Assembly: GCA_035420085.1 (NCBI GenBank)
Contig: DAOLUH010000027.1
Location: 1-64,000 of the forward strand
Direction: 5' to 3'
Source of the DNA: DSWT01 sp035420085
Lineage (GTDB): Bacteria > Chloroflexota > Anaerolineae > B4-G1 > SLSP01
Length of the DNA: 64,000 nucleotides
The notes under the pieces are model-generated. The model did no database searches. It had not been told where the DNA came from and was given only the letters and a program-made list of their open reading frames with translations. The translations under genes were made by a program, and so were the position numbers. Shown one piece after another: positions 32,193 through 40,329 of the stretch. Position 1 is the first letter of the stretch. Every line of letters begins with the position of its first letter.

Positions 32193-33383
32193 TTATAGGG
32201 TGACCGTCATCCAGGGAATGGGCACGAGGAGCAGGAAGAAGATGACGACCATCACCCAGCCGAGCATTTTGCGTCTGGCATCCAGCAGCGTAACATCGTT
32301 GAGAGGCGGCGCGTGGCGCGGACCGATGAAAAGGCCCAGAGAGCCGATCATTAGCCAGGTCATCCCGCCGTAGTTCTGGCGCAGCAGCAGCAAAATACCC
32401 CATCCCCAAATAGCGGCGAGCATAATCCGGGCGATTTTCCAGGCTTTTTGCCCCCACATCGCATAAGCCACGTGCCCGCCATCCAATTGACCGATGGGGA
32501 AGAGATTGAACATCGTCACCAACAGCCCAACCCACGCCGCAAAGGCGATGGAGCCGCCGGCGCTTGGCGGCGAGAGCCACACGTCTTCGCCGGTCGCTTT
32601 GTCGGGCAGGATGCGCCCGTGAACAACGTACTTCGCGGCAAGATAGAGGATCGAATTTCCTTCCTGCATAACCTCAAGCGGTTCGCCTTTGGGAACATCC
32701 ATAAAGGCATAGGGCGTTCCAACTTTGGACAGCGAAAGGCCAAGAATCAACAAGGGGATGGCGATGATCAGCCCGCCGATCGGCCCGGCGACGCCAATGT
32801 CGAAGAGCGCCTTCCGGCTGCGCATAGGGCCACGCTGAAAGATCACCGCGCCCAGGGTTCCCAGGCTTCCCGGCAGCGGCAAGGGGATGAAATACGGCAG
32901 GCTGACCGGAGAGCCGTAGTGCCGTCCTACAAAGTAGTGGCTCAGTTCATGCGCGGTGAGAATGGCGAGCAACGTCAGCGCGAAGGGCCAGCCGCGCCAG
33001 ATGTCCGTCAGACGGCTCGGAATGATGTTTTCATGGAACGCGCCCACGAATAGCGTTGATAGCAGGGTCAGACCGAACAACAGGTAGTTGATCCACGGTT
33101 TGCCTGTCTTTCCATCCGGTACAGCGGGGATGGCTTGCAAGCGGTGCTCGCCGTCTACCAACGTCAGCAGCGGCGTATAGCCCAATGCGGCAAAGCGTTG
33201 CACAATCTCATCGAAAACGGTTTCTTCATCGCCTTCAAGGAGATGGCCGGTAAACTGCACCGGGGGTTTTGCGTCATTGGAAAGCACCTTGACTTCCTCG
33301 ACGACCATCAACTGCCGCAGCGATGCGCGAAGTTGGTCAACGATAAACAATTCTGGCATAGGTTCGTTCATTTGATCTTCCAT
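32193..33383 (-). CDS. Site-2 protease family (M50) intramembrane metalloprotease
   Basis: A 396-residue integral membrane protease. After an N-terminal soluble domain (about 1-95) come several helices with the zinc motif LTAHELSHYFVGRHYGSPV (HExxH) and the downstream NLFPIGQLDGGHVAY (the LDGG motif supplying the third ligand). Between the two are PYFIPLPLPGSLGTLGAVIF and a conserved Gly/Pro-rich loop, as in the EGY1-like group of S2P proteases. A substrate cannot be assigned. Start 33383 (MEDQMNEP) is the most likely of several; AGGA lies about 11 nt upstream. It lies downstream of rplL, which ends in a terminator. Confidence 0.85.
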   Translation of the reverse strand: MEDQMNEPMPELFIVDQLRASLRQLMVVEEVKVLSNDAKPPVQFTGHLLEGDEETVFDEIVQRFAALGYTPLLTLVDGEHRLQAIPAVPDGKTGKPWINYLLFGLTLLSTLFVGAFHENIIPSRLTDIWRGWPFALTLLAILTAHELSHYFVGRHYGSPVSLPYFIPLPLPGSLGTLGAVIFQRGPMRSRKALFDIGVAGPIGGLIIAIPLLILGLSLSKVGTPYAFMDVPKGEPLEVMQEGNSILYLAAKYVVHGRILPDKATGEDVWLSPPSAGGSIAFAAWVGLLVTMFNLFPIGQLDGGHVAYAMWGQKAWKIARIMLAAIWGWGILLLLRQNYGGMTWLMIGSLGLFIGPRHAPPLNDVTLLDARRKMLGWVMVVIFFLLLVPIPWMTVTL

Positions 33384-33462
33384 ATTGCACACTGTCCTGT
33401 TCTGCACGGCTATGATGGGGGGAAGTATAACACAGCATTGCCGAAACCCAAAAACGATAACG

Positions 33463-33487
33463 AAAAACCCCCTCCAGCGGAGGGGGT
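33463..33487 (-). terminator. Terminator after rplL
   Basis: On the minus strand, ACCCCCTCC pairs with GGAGGGGGT around a 3-nt loop, followed by TTTTT. It ends the secE-nusG-rplKAJL operon, and no rpoB follows. Confidence 0.88.
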
Positions 33488-33512
33488 CACGGTCAATGAA
33501 CGGCTGCGGGTC

Positions 33513-33890
33513 TTACTTGAGTTCGACGACGGCGCCGACCGCTTCCAGCTTGGCCTTGGTGTCCTCGGCCACTTCCTTGGTGACGGCTTCCACGACTTTG
33601 GACGGCACGCCTTCCACCAACTCCTTAGCCTCTTTCAGGCCCAGATTGGTGATCTGGCGGACGACCTTGATGACCTCGATCTTCTTGGGGCCGAAGTCCT
33701 TGAGAATGACGGTGAATTCAGTCTGTTCTTCTTCAGGCTCGGCTTCGACGGCGACCGGGGCTGCGGCCATCATGGCAACAGGCGCGGCGGCGCTCACACC
33801 AAGTTTGTCCTCGAGTTTTTTCACCAACTCGGCGGCTTCGATCAACGTCAATGCACTAATCTCTTCTACCAACTTCGCTAAATCTGCCAT
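33513..33890 (-). CDS. rplL: 50S ribosomal protein L7/L12
   Basis: A 125-residue acidic stalk protein. The N-terminal dimerisation domain begins MADLAKLVEEISALTLIEAAELVKKLEDKLG, an Ala/Pro/Val-rich hinge lies at about 33-55, and the C-terminal domain (FTVILKDFGPKKIEVIKVVRQITNLGLKEAKELVEG) binds elongation factors. Start preceded by GGAGG. It lies 76 nt downstream of rplJ, as in most bacteria. Confidence 0.97.
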   Translation of the reverse strand: MADLAKLVEEISALTLIEAAELVKKLEDKLGVSAAAPVAMMAAAPVAVEAEPEEEQTEFTVILKDFGPKKIEVIKVVRQITNLGLKEAKELVEGVPSKVVEAVTKEVAEDTKAKLEAVGAVVELK

Positions 33891-33966
33891 TGTAATTCAA
33901 CCTCCGTTTTTACCTTTCAGGTTATGTTATACTTTCTTTGTGAATAGGGATTAAGCCGCACGGCTA

Positions 33967-34527
33967 TCAGGCCGCAGCTTCAGCGGCAGCGCCGCCCTTA
34001 CCTTCCAGCTTATCTACATAAGCTTGCAGCACATTGAGGACCTGGCGGATACCGCTCGCCACCACACCGACCACTTGCGTCGCGGGGGCGTTGATCGTGC
34101 GCAGCACCTGGCTGAACAACACCTCGCGGCTTGGCAGGTCGGCAAGGGCTTGCGCCTGCGCCTGGTTCAGAACCCGTCCCTCCATGATGCCGCCCTTCAC
34201 CTGGAAGCGTCCTTCTTCGACTTCTTTGGTAAAGCCGATGAACAGCTTGGCAACAGGTGGAACATCCCGATGGCAGAAGACGGCCATCGTTGAACCGGAG
34301 AGCAGCTCTTGGGGCGCTTTGATTCCGCGTTCCTTCAACACGACATCCAGCAGTGTGTTCTTGATCACGAAAATATGCCCATCCAGCTCGCGGGCGCGCC
34401 GGCGAAAATCCTGCATCTGCGGCATGGTCAGTGCAGTATAGTTCGCCATCACTACACCGCTGCTCTCTGCCATTTGCTGCCGGTAAATGGCAACTAACTC
34501 TTCTTTTCGTTCACGTGATATAGCCAA
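33967..34527 (-). CDS. rplJ: 50S ribosomal protein L10
   Basis: A 186-residue protein that anchors L7/L12 dimers to the ribosome. The N-terminus (AISRERKEELVAIYRQQMAESSGVVMANYTAL) and IFVIKNTLLDVVLKERGI are conserved, and the C-terminal helix carries L12-binding repeats. The start codon is TTG at 34527, with GGAGGTGA about 6 nt upstream; no ATG fits better. The unusually weak start codon plus the upstream leader hairpin suggest tight control of L10/L12 synthesis. Confidence 0.95.
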   Translation of the reverse strand: MAISRERKEELVAIYRQQMAESSGVVMANYTALTMPQMQDFRRRARELDGHIFVIKNTLLDVVLKERGIKAPQELLSGSTMAVFCHRDVPPVAKLFIGFTKEVEEGRFQVKGGIMEGRVLNQAQAQALADLPSREVLFSQVLRTINAPATQVVGVVASGIRQVLNVLQAYVDKLEGKGGAAAEAAA

Positions 34528-34582
34528 CCTTTCTCACCTCCTTACATGAAATGCCTGATCCAACATCAAGCCGACCCACAAC

Positions 34583-34613
34583 AAAAAGTCCTTGCACCTA
34601 CCGATGCAAGGAC
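34583..34613 (-). terminator. Attenuator hairpin in the rplJ leader (L10 leader)
   Basis: On the minus strand, GTCCTTGCA pairs with TGCAAGGAC around an 8-nt loop and is followed by TTTTT. It lies in the 207-nt gap between rplA and rplJ, with additional stem-loops upstream (e.g. GTGCTCGCGTGAGCAC at about 34616-34631). This fits the L10 leader, in which L10(L12)4 binding promotes early termination, inferred from position and shape. Confidence 0.75.
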
Positions 34614-34734
34614 CACCGTGCTCACGCGAGCACATTTTGGTAAGATGGTCTTGCCTCGGCAGGATGATTAAGCCTTCTACGGCCCCTGCTGTCTTCAGCA
34701 GACAATAAAACGTAGTACTTATTGCGTTATGCGA

Positions 34735-35454
34735 TTACTTGGCGCTCTCCAATTCCAGCGCCTGCGCCGTATCAACTCGCACACCCGGCCCCATCGAAGG
34801 CGCCAGCGTAACCCGCTTGACGTAGATACCTTTTGCCGCTGACGGTTTCGCCCGGCGGATGGCATCCATAATCGCCGCTAGATTGCCAAGCAACTGCTCT
34901 TCGGGGAAACTCACTTTGCCAATCGGGCAGTGGATGTTGGCGGTACGATCGAGGCGGTATTCCACGCGCCCGGCCTTGGCCTCATCAATCACCCGCGGCA
35001 GGTCTTCGGGCTGGACGACCGTGCCGGTTTTGGGGGTAGGCATCAAGCCGCGGCGACCGAGCACGCGACCCAGGCGCCCGACCTTGCGCATCATGTCGGG
35101 GACGGCGATGGCGACGTCGAAATCTACCCAGCCGTCCATGATTTTCTGAATACCCTCATCGTCGGCGATGATAAAATCGGCGCCGGCGTTCTGGGCAATC
35201 TGCGCGTCTTCACCTGCTGCAAAGACCAACACCCGCACGGGCTTGCCCAAGCCGTAGGGCAACCGCACTACACCGCGGATCTGCTGCTCCGAGCGGCGGG
35301 GGTCCAACCCCATGCGCAGGTGCAACTCCACCGTTCCATCAAATGCTGTGTAACTGACTTCCTTGACCAGTTTGATCGCTTCTAGCGGTGTGTAGTAACG
35401 GTCACGGTCAACTTTCTGCACAACTTCCAGGTACTTCTTTCCTCGTTTAGGCAT
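34735..35454 (-). CDS. rplA: 50S ribosomal protein L1
   Basis: A 239-residue two-domain protein of the L1 stalk, which helps release deacylated tRNA. The conserved ELHLRMGLDPRRSEQQIRGVVRLPYGLGK lies at about 44-72, FIIADDEGIQKIMDGWVDFD follows, and the hallmark GRLGRVLGRRGLMPTPKTGTV is at about 127-147. Start 35454 follows AAGGAGA. Length typical. Confidence 0.97.
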   Translation of the reverse strand: MPKRGKKYLEVVQKVDRDRYYTPLEAIKLVKEVSYTAFDGTVELHLRMGLDPRRSEQQIRGVVRLPYGLGKPVRVLVFAAGEDAQIAQNAGADFIIADDEGIQKIMDGWVDFDVAIAVPDMMRKVGRLGRVLGRRGLMPTPKTGTVVQPEDLPRVIDEAKAGRVEYRLDRTANIHCPIGKVSFPEEQLLGNLAAIMDAIRRAKPSAAKGIYVKRVTLAPSMGPGVRVDTAQALELESAK

Positions 35455-35526
35455 TGTAATCTCCTTGTGGTACTAACGGGATTTCCCTCCCACTGCATAA
35501 ATCGCCCTTATCTAGCAGACAGGGAC

Positions 35527-35955
35527 TTACTCCTTAATCGCGATTCCCATGCTGCGCGCCGTGCCGCGAATCATCATTTCGGCGCCTTCGACATCGTTCG
35601 CGTTAAGGTCCTTCATCTTCATCTCAGCGATCTCGCGCAACTGTTGGCGCGTGATAGCGCCGACTTTGTTGCGGTTAGGCTCTGCCGACCCCTTCGGAAC
35701 CCCGGCGGCCTTGCGCAGCAGGTCCGGTGTGGGCGGAGTGTGCAACTCAAAAGTAAACGACGAATCCTGATAGATCGTGATCTCTACAGGAATGACGTTT
35801 CCCACCAAATGGGAGGTCTTGGCATTGTATTCCTTGCAGAAACCCATCAGGTTAATGCCGTGTTGTGCCAACGCAGGACCAATCGGCGGAGCTGGATTCG
35901 CCTTACCCGCCTGAATCTGTAATTTCACCACTGCCTTTATCTTTTTCTTTGCCAT
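35527..35955 (-). CDS. rplK: 50S ribosomal protein L11
   Basis: A 142-residue protein at the GTPase-associated centre. The N-terminus KAVVKLQIQAGKANPAPPIGPALAQHGINLMGFCKEYN is strongly conserved, and the C-terminal rRNA-binding domain (GVPKGSAEPNRNKVGAITRQQ) is present. Start 35955 (MAKKKIK) was preferred over an in-frame ATG 11 codons earlier because all L11 proteins begin here. Confidence 0.97.
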   Translation of the reverse strand: MAKKKIKAVVKLQIQAGKANPAPPIGPALAQHGINLMGFCKEYNAKTSHLVGNVIPVEITIYQDSSFTFELHTPPTPDLLRKAAGVPKGSAEPNRNKVGAITRQQLREIAEMKMKDLNANDVEGAEMMIRGTARSMGIAIKE

Positions 35956-35997
35956 CCTTGATACTCCCTCAATCTGGGCCTCTAGCAAGTCCCAAAC

Positions 35998-36765
35998 TTA
36001 TGCTTTTTCTACCTGTAAGAAATCTAGTTCCACCGGGGTCTCGCGCCCGAAGAACGATACCAACACACGCACCTTAGTCCGCTCCTCGTCAATGTCATCC
36101 ACGACTCCGATGAAGTCAGCAAAAGGTCCTTCGATGATGCGCACCTTCTGCCCCGGCTTGAAAGTAGCCCGCACCTGTGGGGCGGTCGCTTCCATGCGGC
36201 GCAAAATGCCCTGAACGGCCTCCGAACGCAACGGCGTTGGCGTATTCCCCATACCGACAAAGCCAGTCACGCCGGGTGTGTTGCGCACAACGTACCAGGA
36301 ATCATCCGTCAACAGCAACTGCACCATGATGTAGCCGGGATAGAGACACCGTTCTACAGTACGGCGCTTGCCATCTTTGATCTCAATCTCTTCCACGGTG
36401 GGGACTACGACCTGGAAAATGTAGTCCTGCATCCCCATGGACTCAATTCGTTGTTCCAGGTTATGTTTGACTTTGTGCTCATAGCCGGAATAGCAATGAA
36501 TGATAAACCAGGCCCGCTCGTCCGTTTCCGTTTTGACTTCTTCATCGGCGAAGGGGTCTGGCAACACGCCCACGACTTCAGCCGATTTATCTTCGACTGC
36601 CGGGATAAGCCCGCCCTCCACGCTTGGGGGTTGGTCTAACCCGAACCGCTCAAAGAGCGATTCGGGGGACAAGTCCAATTCTGGAAGGGCTGTAAACTCG
36701 CCCTCGAGTTCGAACTCGGCCAGCGATCCCTCTTCGTCTTCTAGATACGGACGTTCCTCGTACAT
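35998..36765 (-). CDS. nusG: Transcription termination/antitermination factor NusG with N-terminal acidic extension
   Basis: A 255-residue protein. Residues 1-82 form an acidic, Pro/Glu-rich extension (MYEERPYLEDEEG...) that standard NusG (about 180 residues) lacks. The NGN domain starts at AWFIIHCYSGYEHKVKHNLEQRIESMGM and includes RCLYPGYIMVQLLL; the KOW domain has FKPGQKVRIIEGPFADFIGVV near the C-terminus. It binds RNA polymerase and couples it to Rho or ribosomes. It begins 7 nt after secE. The extension could bind another factor or regulate interactions; this is speculation. Confidence 0.93.
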   Translation of the reverse strand: MYEERPYLEDEEGSLAEFELEGEFTALPELDLSPESLFERFGLDQPPSVEGGLIPAVEDKSAEVVGVLPDPFADEEVKTETDERAWFIIHCYSGYEHKVKHNLEQRIESMGMQDYIFQVVVPTVEEIEIKDGKRRTVERCLYPGYIMVQLLLTDDSWYVVRNTPGVTGFVGMGNTPTPLRSEAVQGILRRMEATAPQVRATFKPGQKVRIIEGPFADFIGVVDDIDEERTKVRVLVSFFGRETPVELDFLQVEKA

Positions 36766-36772
36766 TGAAAGC

Positions 36773-37081
36773 CTAAGCCTCTTCTCCCCGACTGATCAAG
36801 TAGGAAGCGCCAAGCAATACCGCGACGACCACGACGCTCAGGATGATGTACAACACATTCCGGGTCACCAGGTTGCTCAACAACCACCCGAAGAAGAAAT
36901 CGAGCACCCCCAGGAAAAGCGCCATCGCGACGGTGACCGCCAGGACAATCTTGGTCATCGCCCAACCTTGCTGGAGCGTAGGCCAACGCACCTTGCGCAA
37001 TTCTGCGCGCGTGCTCTTGAAATACGCCACAATCGGATTCTCTTTTTTTACCTTCGTCGTTGTCTTCTGGTCAGCTACCAC
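36773..37081 (-). CDS. secE: Preprotein translocase subunit SecE
   Basis: A 102-residue subunit of the SecYEG channel. The conserved segment IVAYFKSTRAELRKVRWPTLQQGW (about 15-38) is the amphipathic helix, followed by membrane segments at about 41-62 and 72-95. Start GTG 37081 was chosen because GGAGG lies five bases upstream; the longer frame opening at 37117 lies close to the 3' end of tRNA-Trp and has no SD. Only the conserved core is needed for activity. Confidence 0.92.
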   Translation of the reverse strand: MVADQKTTTKVKKENPIVAYFKSTRAELRKVRWPTLQQGWAMTKIVLAVTVAMALFLGVLDFFFGWLLSNLVTRNVLYIILSVVVVAVLLGASYLISRGEEA

Positions 37082-37151
37082 AAGCGCCTCCAACACCTTA
37101 TTTACACTCCAAAACACCGCCTGATAAGGCGGTGTCCTGTTTTGATCTAGA

Positions 37152-37224
37152 CAGGCGAGGCAGGAATTGAACCCGCAACCTACGGTTTTGGAGACCGTTG
37201 CTCTGCCAATTGAGCTACTCGCCT
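37152..37224 (-). tRNA. tRNA-Trp (anticodon CCA)
   Basis: Acceptor AGGCGAG with CTCGCCT, anticodon stem ACGGT/ACCGT around CTCCAAA (CCA), T loop GTTCAATTC. Discriminator G, CCA not encoded, 73 nt. It lies just upstream of secE, the classic trnW-secE-nusG arrangement. Confidence 0.96.
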
Positions 37225-37277
37225 ACGTTACATACTGTCCCAGGGGCCGTCTTAAGTCTGCCCTCTGATCCTACCAA

Positions 37278-37350
37278 AGCCCATGATCAGACTTGAACTG
37301 ATGACCCCTTTCTTACCAAGAAAGTGCTCTACCGACTGAGCTACATGGGC
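37278..37350 (-). tRNA. tRNA-Thr (anticodon GGT)
   Basis: Acceptor GCCCATG with CATGGGC, anticodon stem CTTTC/GAAAG around TTGGTAA (GGT), T loop GTTCAAGTC. Discriminator T, 73 nt. It reads ACC and ACU. Confidence 0.96.
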
Positions 37351-37364
37351 AGGCTTCCATAAGG

Positions 37365-37448
37365 TGGGCAGTGAGGGACTCGAACCCCCGAAGGCGTTGC
37401 GCCAACTGATTTACAGTCAGTCTCCTTTGCCGCTCGGAACAACTGCCC
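37365..37448 (-). tRNA. tRNA-Tyr (anticodon GTA)
   Basis: Acceptor GGGCAGT with ACTGCCC, anticodon stem ACTGA/TCAGT around CTGTAAA (GTA), and a long variable arm (GCGCAACGCC) as in class II bacterial tRNA-Tyr. Discriminator A, 84 nt. Confidence 0.95.
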
Positions 37449-37452
37449 AGAA

Positions 37453-37525
37453 AGCCGACGGTCGGAATTGAACCGACAACCCTCCGCTTACAAGGCGGAT
37501 GCTCCGCCGTTTGAGCTACGTCGGC
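37453..37525 (-). tRNA. tRNA-Thr (anticodon TGT)
   Basis: Acceptor GCCGACG with CGTCGGC, anticodon stem TCCGC/GCGGA around CTTGTAA (TGT), T loop GTTCAATTC. Discriminator T, 73 nt. First gene of the tRNA-ribosomal operon. Confidence 0.96.
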
Positions 37526-37533
37526 GTCTGATG

Positions 37534-37561
37534 ATTATATCACACCGGCATAAAGGGTCAA
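37534..37561 (-). promoter_or_regulatory. Sigma-70-type promoter of the tRNA-secE-nusG-rpl operon
   Basis: Minus strand TTGACC (37561-37556), a 16-bp spacer, then TATAAT (37539-37534). The -10 ends 8 nt before the mature tRNA-Thr(TGT). It probably drives all four tRNAs and the following genes. Confidence 0.85.
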
Positions 37562-37623
37562 GATTCATTCCCTACCGAGCGACGGTAAGTATACACAAAT
37601 AAGGGGATTTGTCAACCAAAATA

Positions 37624-37656
37624 CAAAACGGCGCGTCTCTTCTGCGCGCCGTTTTG
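37624..37656 (-). terminator. Terminator of the glycosidase-like gene
   Basis: A 12-bp stem (CAAAACGGCGCG with CGCGCCGTTTTG) and a 9-nt loop; on the minus strand it ends in TTTTGTATTTTGG. It lies 28 nt past the stop of the gene at 37685-38977. Confidence 0.85.
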
Positions 37657-37684
37657 CAAAAATCCTATCCGCGTAGCATTATTT

Positions 37685-38977
37685 TTACCCGAAACGTTGC
37701 CGGCGCTCGACGCGCTGCCGGAGGATACTTTCCAGTTCTTGGGGTGTCGAGGCATTGATCGGGTCATAGGTGATGCCTGGATAGTGCCGATCAAAGAAAG
37801 CGCGGAGGTCATCGCCCCACAGTGCCGGGTTGACGGCGGTGACGGCGCGCTCGCTGAGGCCGGGGCCGTAGGCGGCATCGTCGGCGCTGGCGCCGATGGT
37901 GACATGGTAGGTCTCCCAATACAGACGGCAGGCTTCGACCCAACGCCAATCTGCGCCCGGCGGCAGCAGCAAGTAATGGCGGCTAAAAGGCTCGCGGGGC
38001 TGACATGCCGAAGAAGTCGCCGGCTCGACAGGCGCTACCGGTTCGGAAGTCACCGGTTTCACGGGCATCACGCTGCCGGCGTCCTCCCATGTTGGGTCCT
38101 GGGTGTCCTTGACAGAGATCATATACTTAACCATCTCTGGCAGCATACGCGTGAAGTCATAGTTGTTCCAACTCCCCGCCCCACCCAGGGAGAACAGGTG
38201 CGCGCCGACCACGTAATAGTCTTCACGCATCCGTGTATCGTACCAGGCCATCTGCTGCATCCATTCGTCCACAGAAACCTGCGGCAAGTCCTTCGCCAGA
38301 TTGACTTCGGTCAAGAAAAGCGGGATGACCTCATTGCGCGGCTTGAGGAAATCTTCGTACAGCCAGCGGTAGCGACATGCCAGCGGCCCGCGATCCGGGT
38401 AGGTCGGACGGCCAGGCAGGGGTTCGCCGAACCAGACGTTCATTGGATAGGCATATTCGTGCAGGGCGAGAGCGTGACCACCTGCTTTCGCCTTGCCAAA
38501 CACGCCAGTGGCGACGATGGCTTCCAGTTCATCCCATTCAGGCACACCCATGCTGTAGGAGAACAGGGCAAGTTTGTACCCCTCTTGATCGGCGATCTCC
38601 ATACAGTGGATCATCAACTCGGCCAGTTTGCGGTGCCCGTCTGCGCCTGGCGGGTCCTGCTCATTGATGATCTCCCAATAATCCACGTAGGTACGATGCG
38701 GCGCCCACTTGGGCAGCAGGCTATCCATCACCTGGCGCGCCGTCTTGCGCAGGTTATCATCCAATGGCGGCCCTTCCACGTTGATTCCGGGGTCTGCGCC
38801 GCGCATGTAACGTCCAACCGTCTGTACGCTGGCGTCGAGCGCTTTTACGTCCTGCAACCAGCCAATCCCCTCCACGGATTTGACCGTGGGCATCGTTGTC
38901 CCGGCAGCCAACAGGCTTTGGAGCACCTTCAATGTCTCACCCGGCAAAATGCCGTGAATTCCTAGCTTACTCGGCAT
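37685..38977 (-). CDS. Putative TIM-barrel glycoside hydrolase (GH5/GH39-like clan)
   Basis: A 430-residue protein. An early strand ends in WEIINEQDPPG, where the Asn-Glu pair is typical of the acid/base Glu in clan GH-A enzymes. LALHEYAYPMN is a middle strand, and IPLFLTEVNLA supplies a plausible nucleophile Glu at the end of a barrel strand. The C-terminal part (about 315-430) follows a Pro/Val/Thr linker and has no clear family. There is no signal peptide at the N-terminus (MPSKLGIHGILPGETLKV), so it may act inside the cell or leave by another route. The gene is divergent from the glycosyltransferase/heptose operon. The sequence does not settle the exact GH family. Confidence 0.65.
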   Translation of the reverse strand: MPSKLGIHGILPGETLKVLQSLLAAGTTMPTVKSVEGIGWLQDVKALDASVQTVGRYMRGADPGINVEGPPLDDNLRKTARQVMDSLLPKWAPHRTYVDYWEIINEQDPPGADGHRKLAELMIHCMEIADQEGYKLALFSYSMGVPEWDELEAIVATGVFGKAKAGGHALALHEYAYPMNVWFGEPLPGRPTYPDRGPLACRYRWLYEDFLKPRNEVIPLFLTEVNLAKDLPQVSVDEWMQQMAWYDTRMREDYYVVGAHLFSLGGAGSWNNYDFTRMLPEMVKYMISVKDTQDPTWEDAGSVMPVKPVTSEPVAPVEPATSSACQPREPFSRHYLLLPPGADWRWVEACRLYWETYHVTIGASADDAAYGPGLSERAVTAVNPALWGDDLRAFFDRHYPGITYDPINASTPQELESILRQRVERRQRFG

Positions 38978-39136
38978 CGCATCCTCCTTATTATCAGATT
39001 AAGACATAGCGCGTACAATGTAAGAAAACTCATGACGTTTTACACTGGATTGACCACGCTTTATGGATATGGTTTTGAGAAAACAGGCGCCACACATTTT
39101 CATTGTAGAAGGAATACGTGAAAAAGCAACGTGAAC

Positions 39137-39164
39137 TTGCTCCTATCGCTACAGCGGGTATAAT
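39137..39164 (+). promoter_or_regulatory. Sigma-70-type promoter of the glycosyltransferase/heptose operon
   Basis: TTGCTC, a 16-bp spacer and TATAAT. The -10 is immediately followed by GGAGG (39165-39169) and the ATG at 39175, so the 5' leader is very short. Positions of the -35 are approximate by a base. Confidence 0.65.
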
Positions 39165-39174
39165 GGAGGACACT

Positions 39175-40302
39175 ATGACAATCTATGTGGACGTTTCAGC
39201 AGCAGTACATCAGCGCGCAGGTTTGGGGCGGTACGCCGCCAGCCTGACGCAGGCTTTGCTCCCGCGCCTCTCGCACCGGCTGGCGCTCTTCTACAACCGC
39301 GAGAAGGGCATTCTGTTGCCGCCTGGCCTGGAACATGTGCCAGCCCGCACCGTATCGCTTAGTTACAAATCATGGCGGATGGTGGTGTGGGCAGGACAGG
39401 TGATGCGCATCCCCTTCAACCGCATGGTGCCACACGCCGCGCTTTTCCATGCCACTGAACATCTGGTGCCGCCTCTGAAGAATGTGCCTACGGTGTTGAC
39501 TGTACATGATCTCATCTTTCGTTATTTCCCAGAGCATCACAAACCGCTCAATCGCTGGTATTTGAATGTGACGATGCCGTTGTACTGCCGGCGGGCCGAT
39601 CACATCATTGCCGTCTCCGAAGCCACGCGCCGCGACATTATCACGGCGTATCATATTCCGCCAGAGAAGATTTCCGTCATCTACGAAGCCGCCAACCCAC
39701 GCTTTGAGCCGCAACTGCGCACCGTCGTTGAGGCGATGCGGACGCGCTATCGCCTGCCGCAAGAATACCTGTTGTACGTGGGCACGATTGAACCGCGCAA
39801 AAACCTGACACGCCTGTTGCGGGTATGGCAGCCGCTCTATCTGGCGAAGGAAGCGCCGCCCTTAGTGATTGCCGGTCAGCGCGGCTGGTTGAGCGCCGAT
39901 TTCTTCGCCGCGCTAGAGAATAGCCCGGCGCGCGATGGGGTCGTACTGACGGGATACATCCAGGATTGCGATCTGCCAGCAATCTACGATGGCGCGACAG
40001 CATTCGTCTTCCCCAGTCTGTGCGAGGGATTTGGTCTGCCGCCGTTGGAAGCGATGGCGTGCGGCGCGCCCGTGGTTTGTTCCAATACATCCTCTTTGCC
40101 GGAAGTGGTGGGCGAGGCTGCGTTGACGTTTGATCCGACCGATGATGCCGCCATCGCCGAGGCATTGCGCCGCATCGTTAAAGACAAAGCATTACAGACC
40201 GAACTGCGCGAATTGGGCGTGCAGCGCGCCGCAGGGTTCTCGTGGGGACGCGCCGCGCAAGAGACGATGGCGGTGTATAAGAAATTGTTGGGGACGTTGT
40301 AG
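39175..40302 (+). CDS. GT4-family glycosyltransferase
   Basis: A 375-residue GT-B enzyme. The N-terminal lobe starts TIYVDVSAAVHQRAGLGRYAASL (Gly-rich loop). The linker PTVLTVHDLIFRYFPEHH leads into the C-terminal lobe with YLLYVGTIEPRKNLTRLLRVW (about 195-215) and SLCEGFGLPPLEAMACGAPVV (about 280-300). It is the first gene of an operon ending in heptose nucleotide-sugar genes, so it probably builds a surface glycan. Start at 39175 follows GGAGG by 5 nt; an earlier frame opening at 39118 overlaps the promoter. Confidence 0.88.
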   Translation: MTIYVDVSAAVHQRAGLGRYAASLTQALLPRLSHRLALFYNREKGILLPPGLEHVPARTVSLSYKSWRMVVWAGQVMRIPFNRMVPHAALFHATEHLVPPLKNVPTVLTVHDLIFRYFPEHHKPLNRWYLNVTMPLYCRRADHIIAVSEATRRDIITAYHIPPEKISVIYEAANPRFEPQLRTVVEAMRTRYRLPQEYLLYVGTIEPRKNLTRLLRVWQPLYLAKEAPPLVIAGQRGWLSADFFAALENSPARDGVVLTGYIQDCDLPAIYDGATAFVFPSLCEGFGLPPLEAMACGAPVVCSNTSSLPEVVGEAALTFDPTDDAAIAEALRRIVKDKALQTELRELGVQRAAGFSWGRAAQETMAVYKKLLGTL

Positions 40303-40329
40303 GCAGGATGACACAGGGATTGCGAAGGC

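Noticed and set aside
37082..37117. Longer secE start at 37117
   Set aside because: It lies next to tRNA-Trp and lacks an SD; the GTG at 37081 has GGAGG five bases upstream.
37697..38965. Long antisense frame over the glycosidase-like gene
   Set aside because: The minus strand has recognisable barrel motifs; the antisense frame has none.
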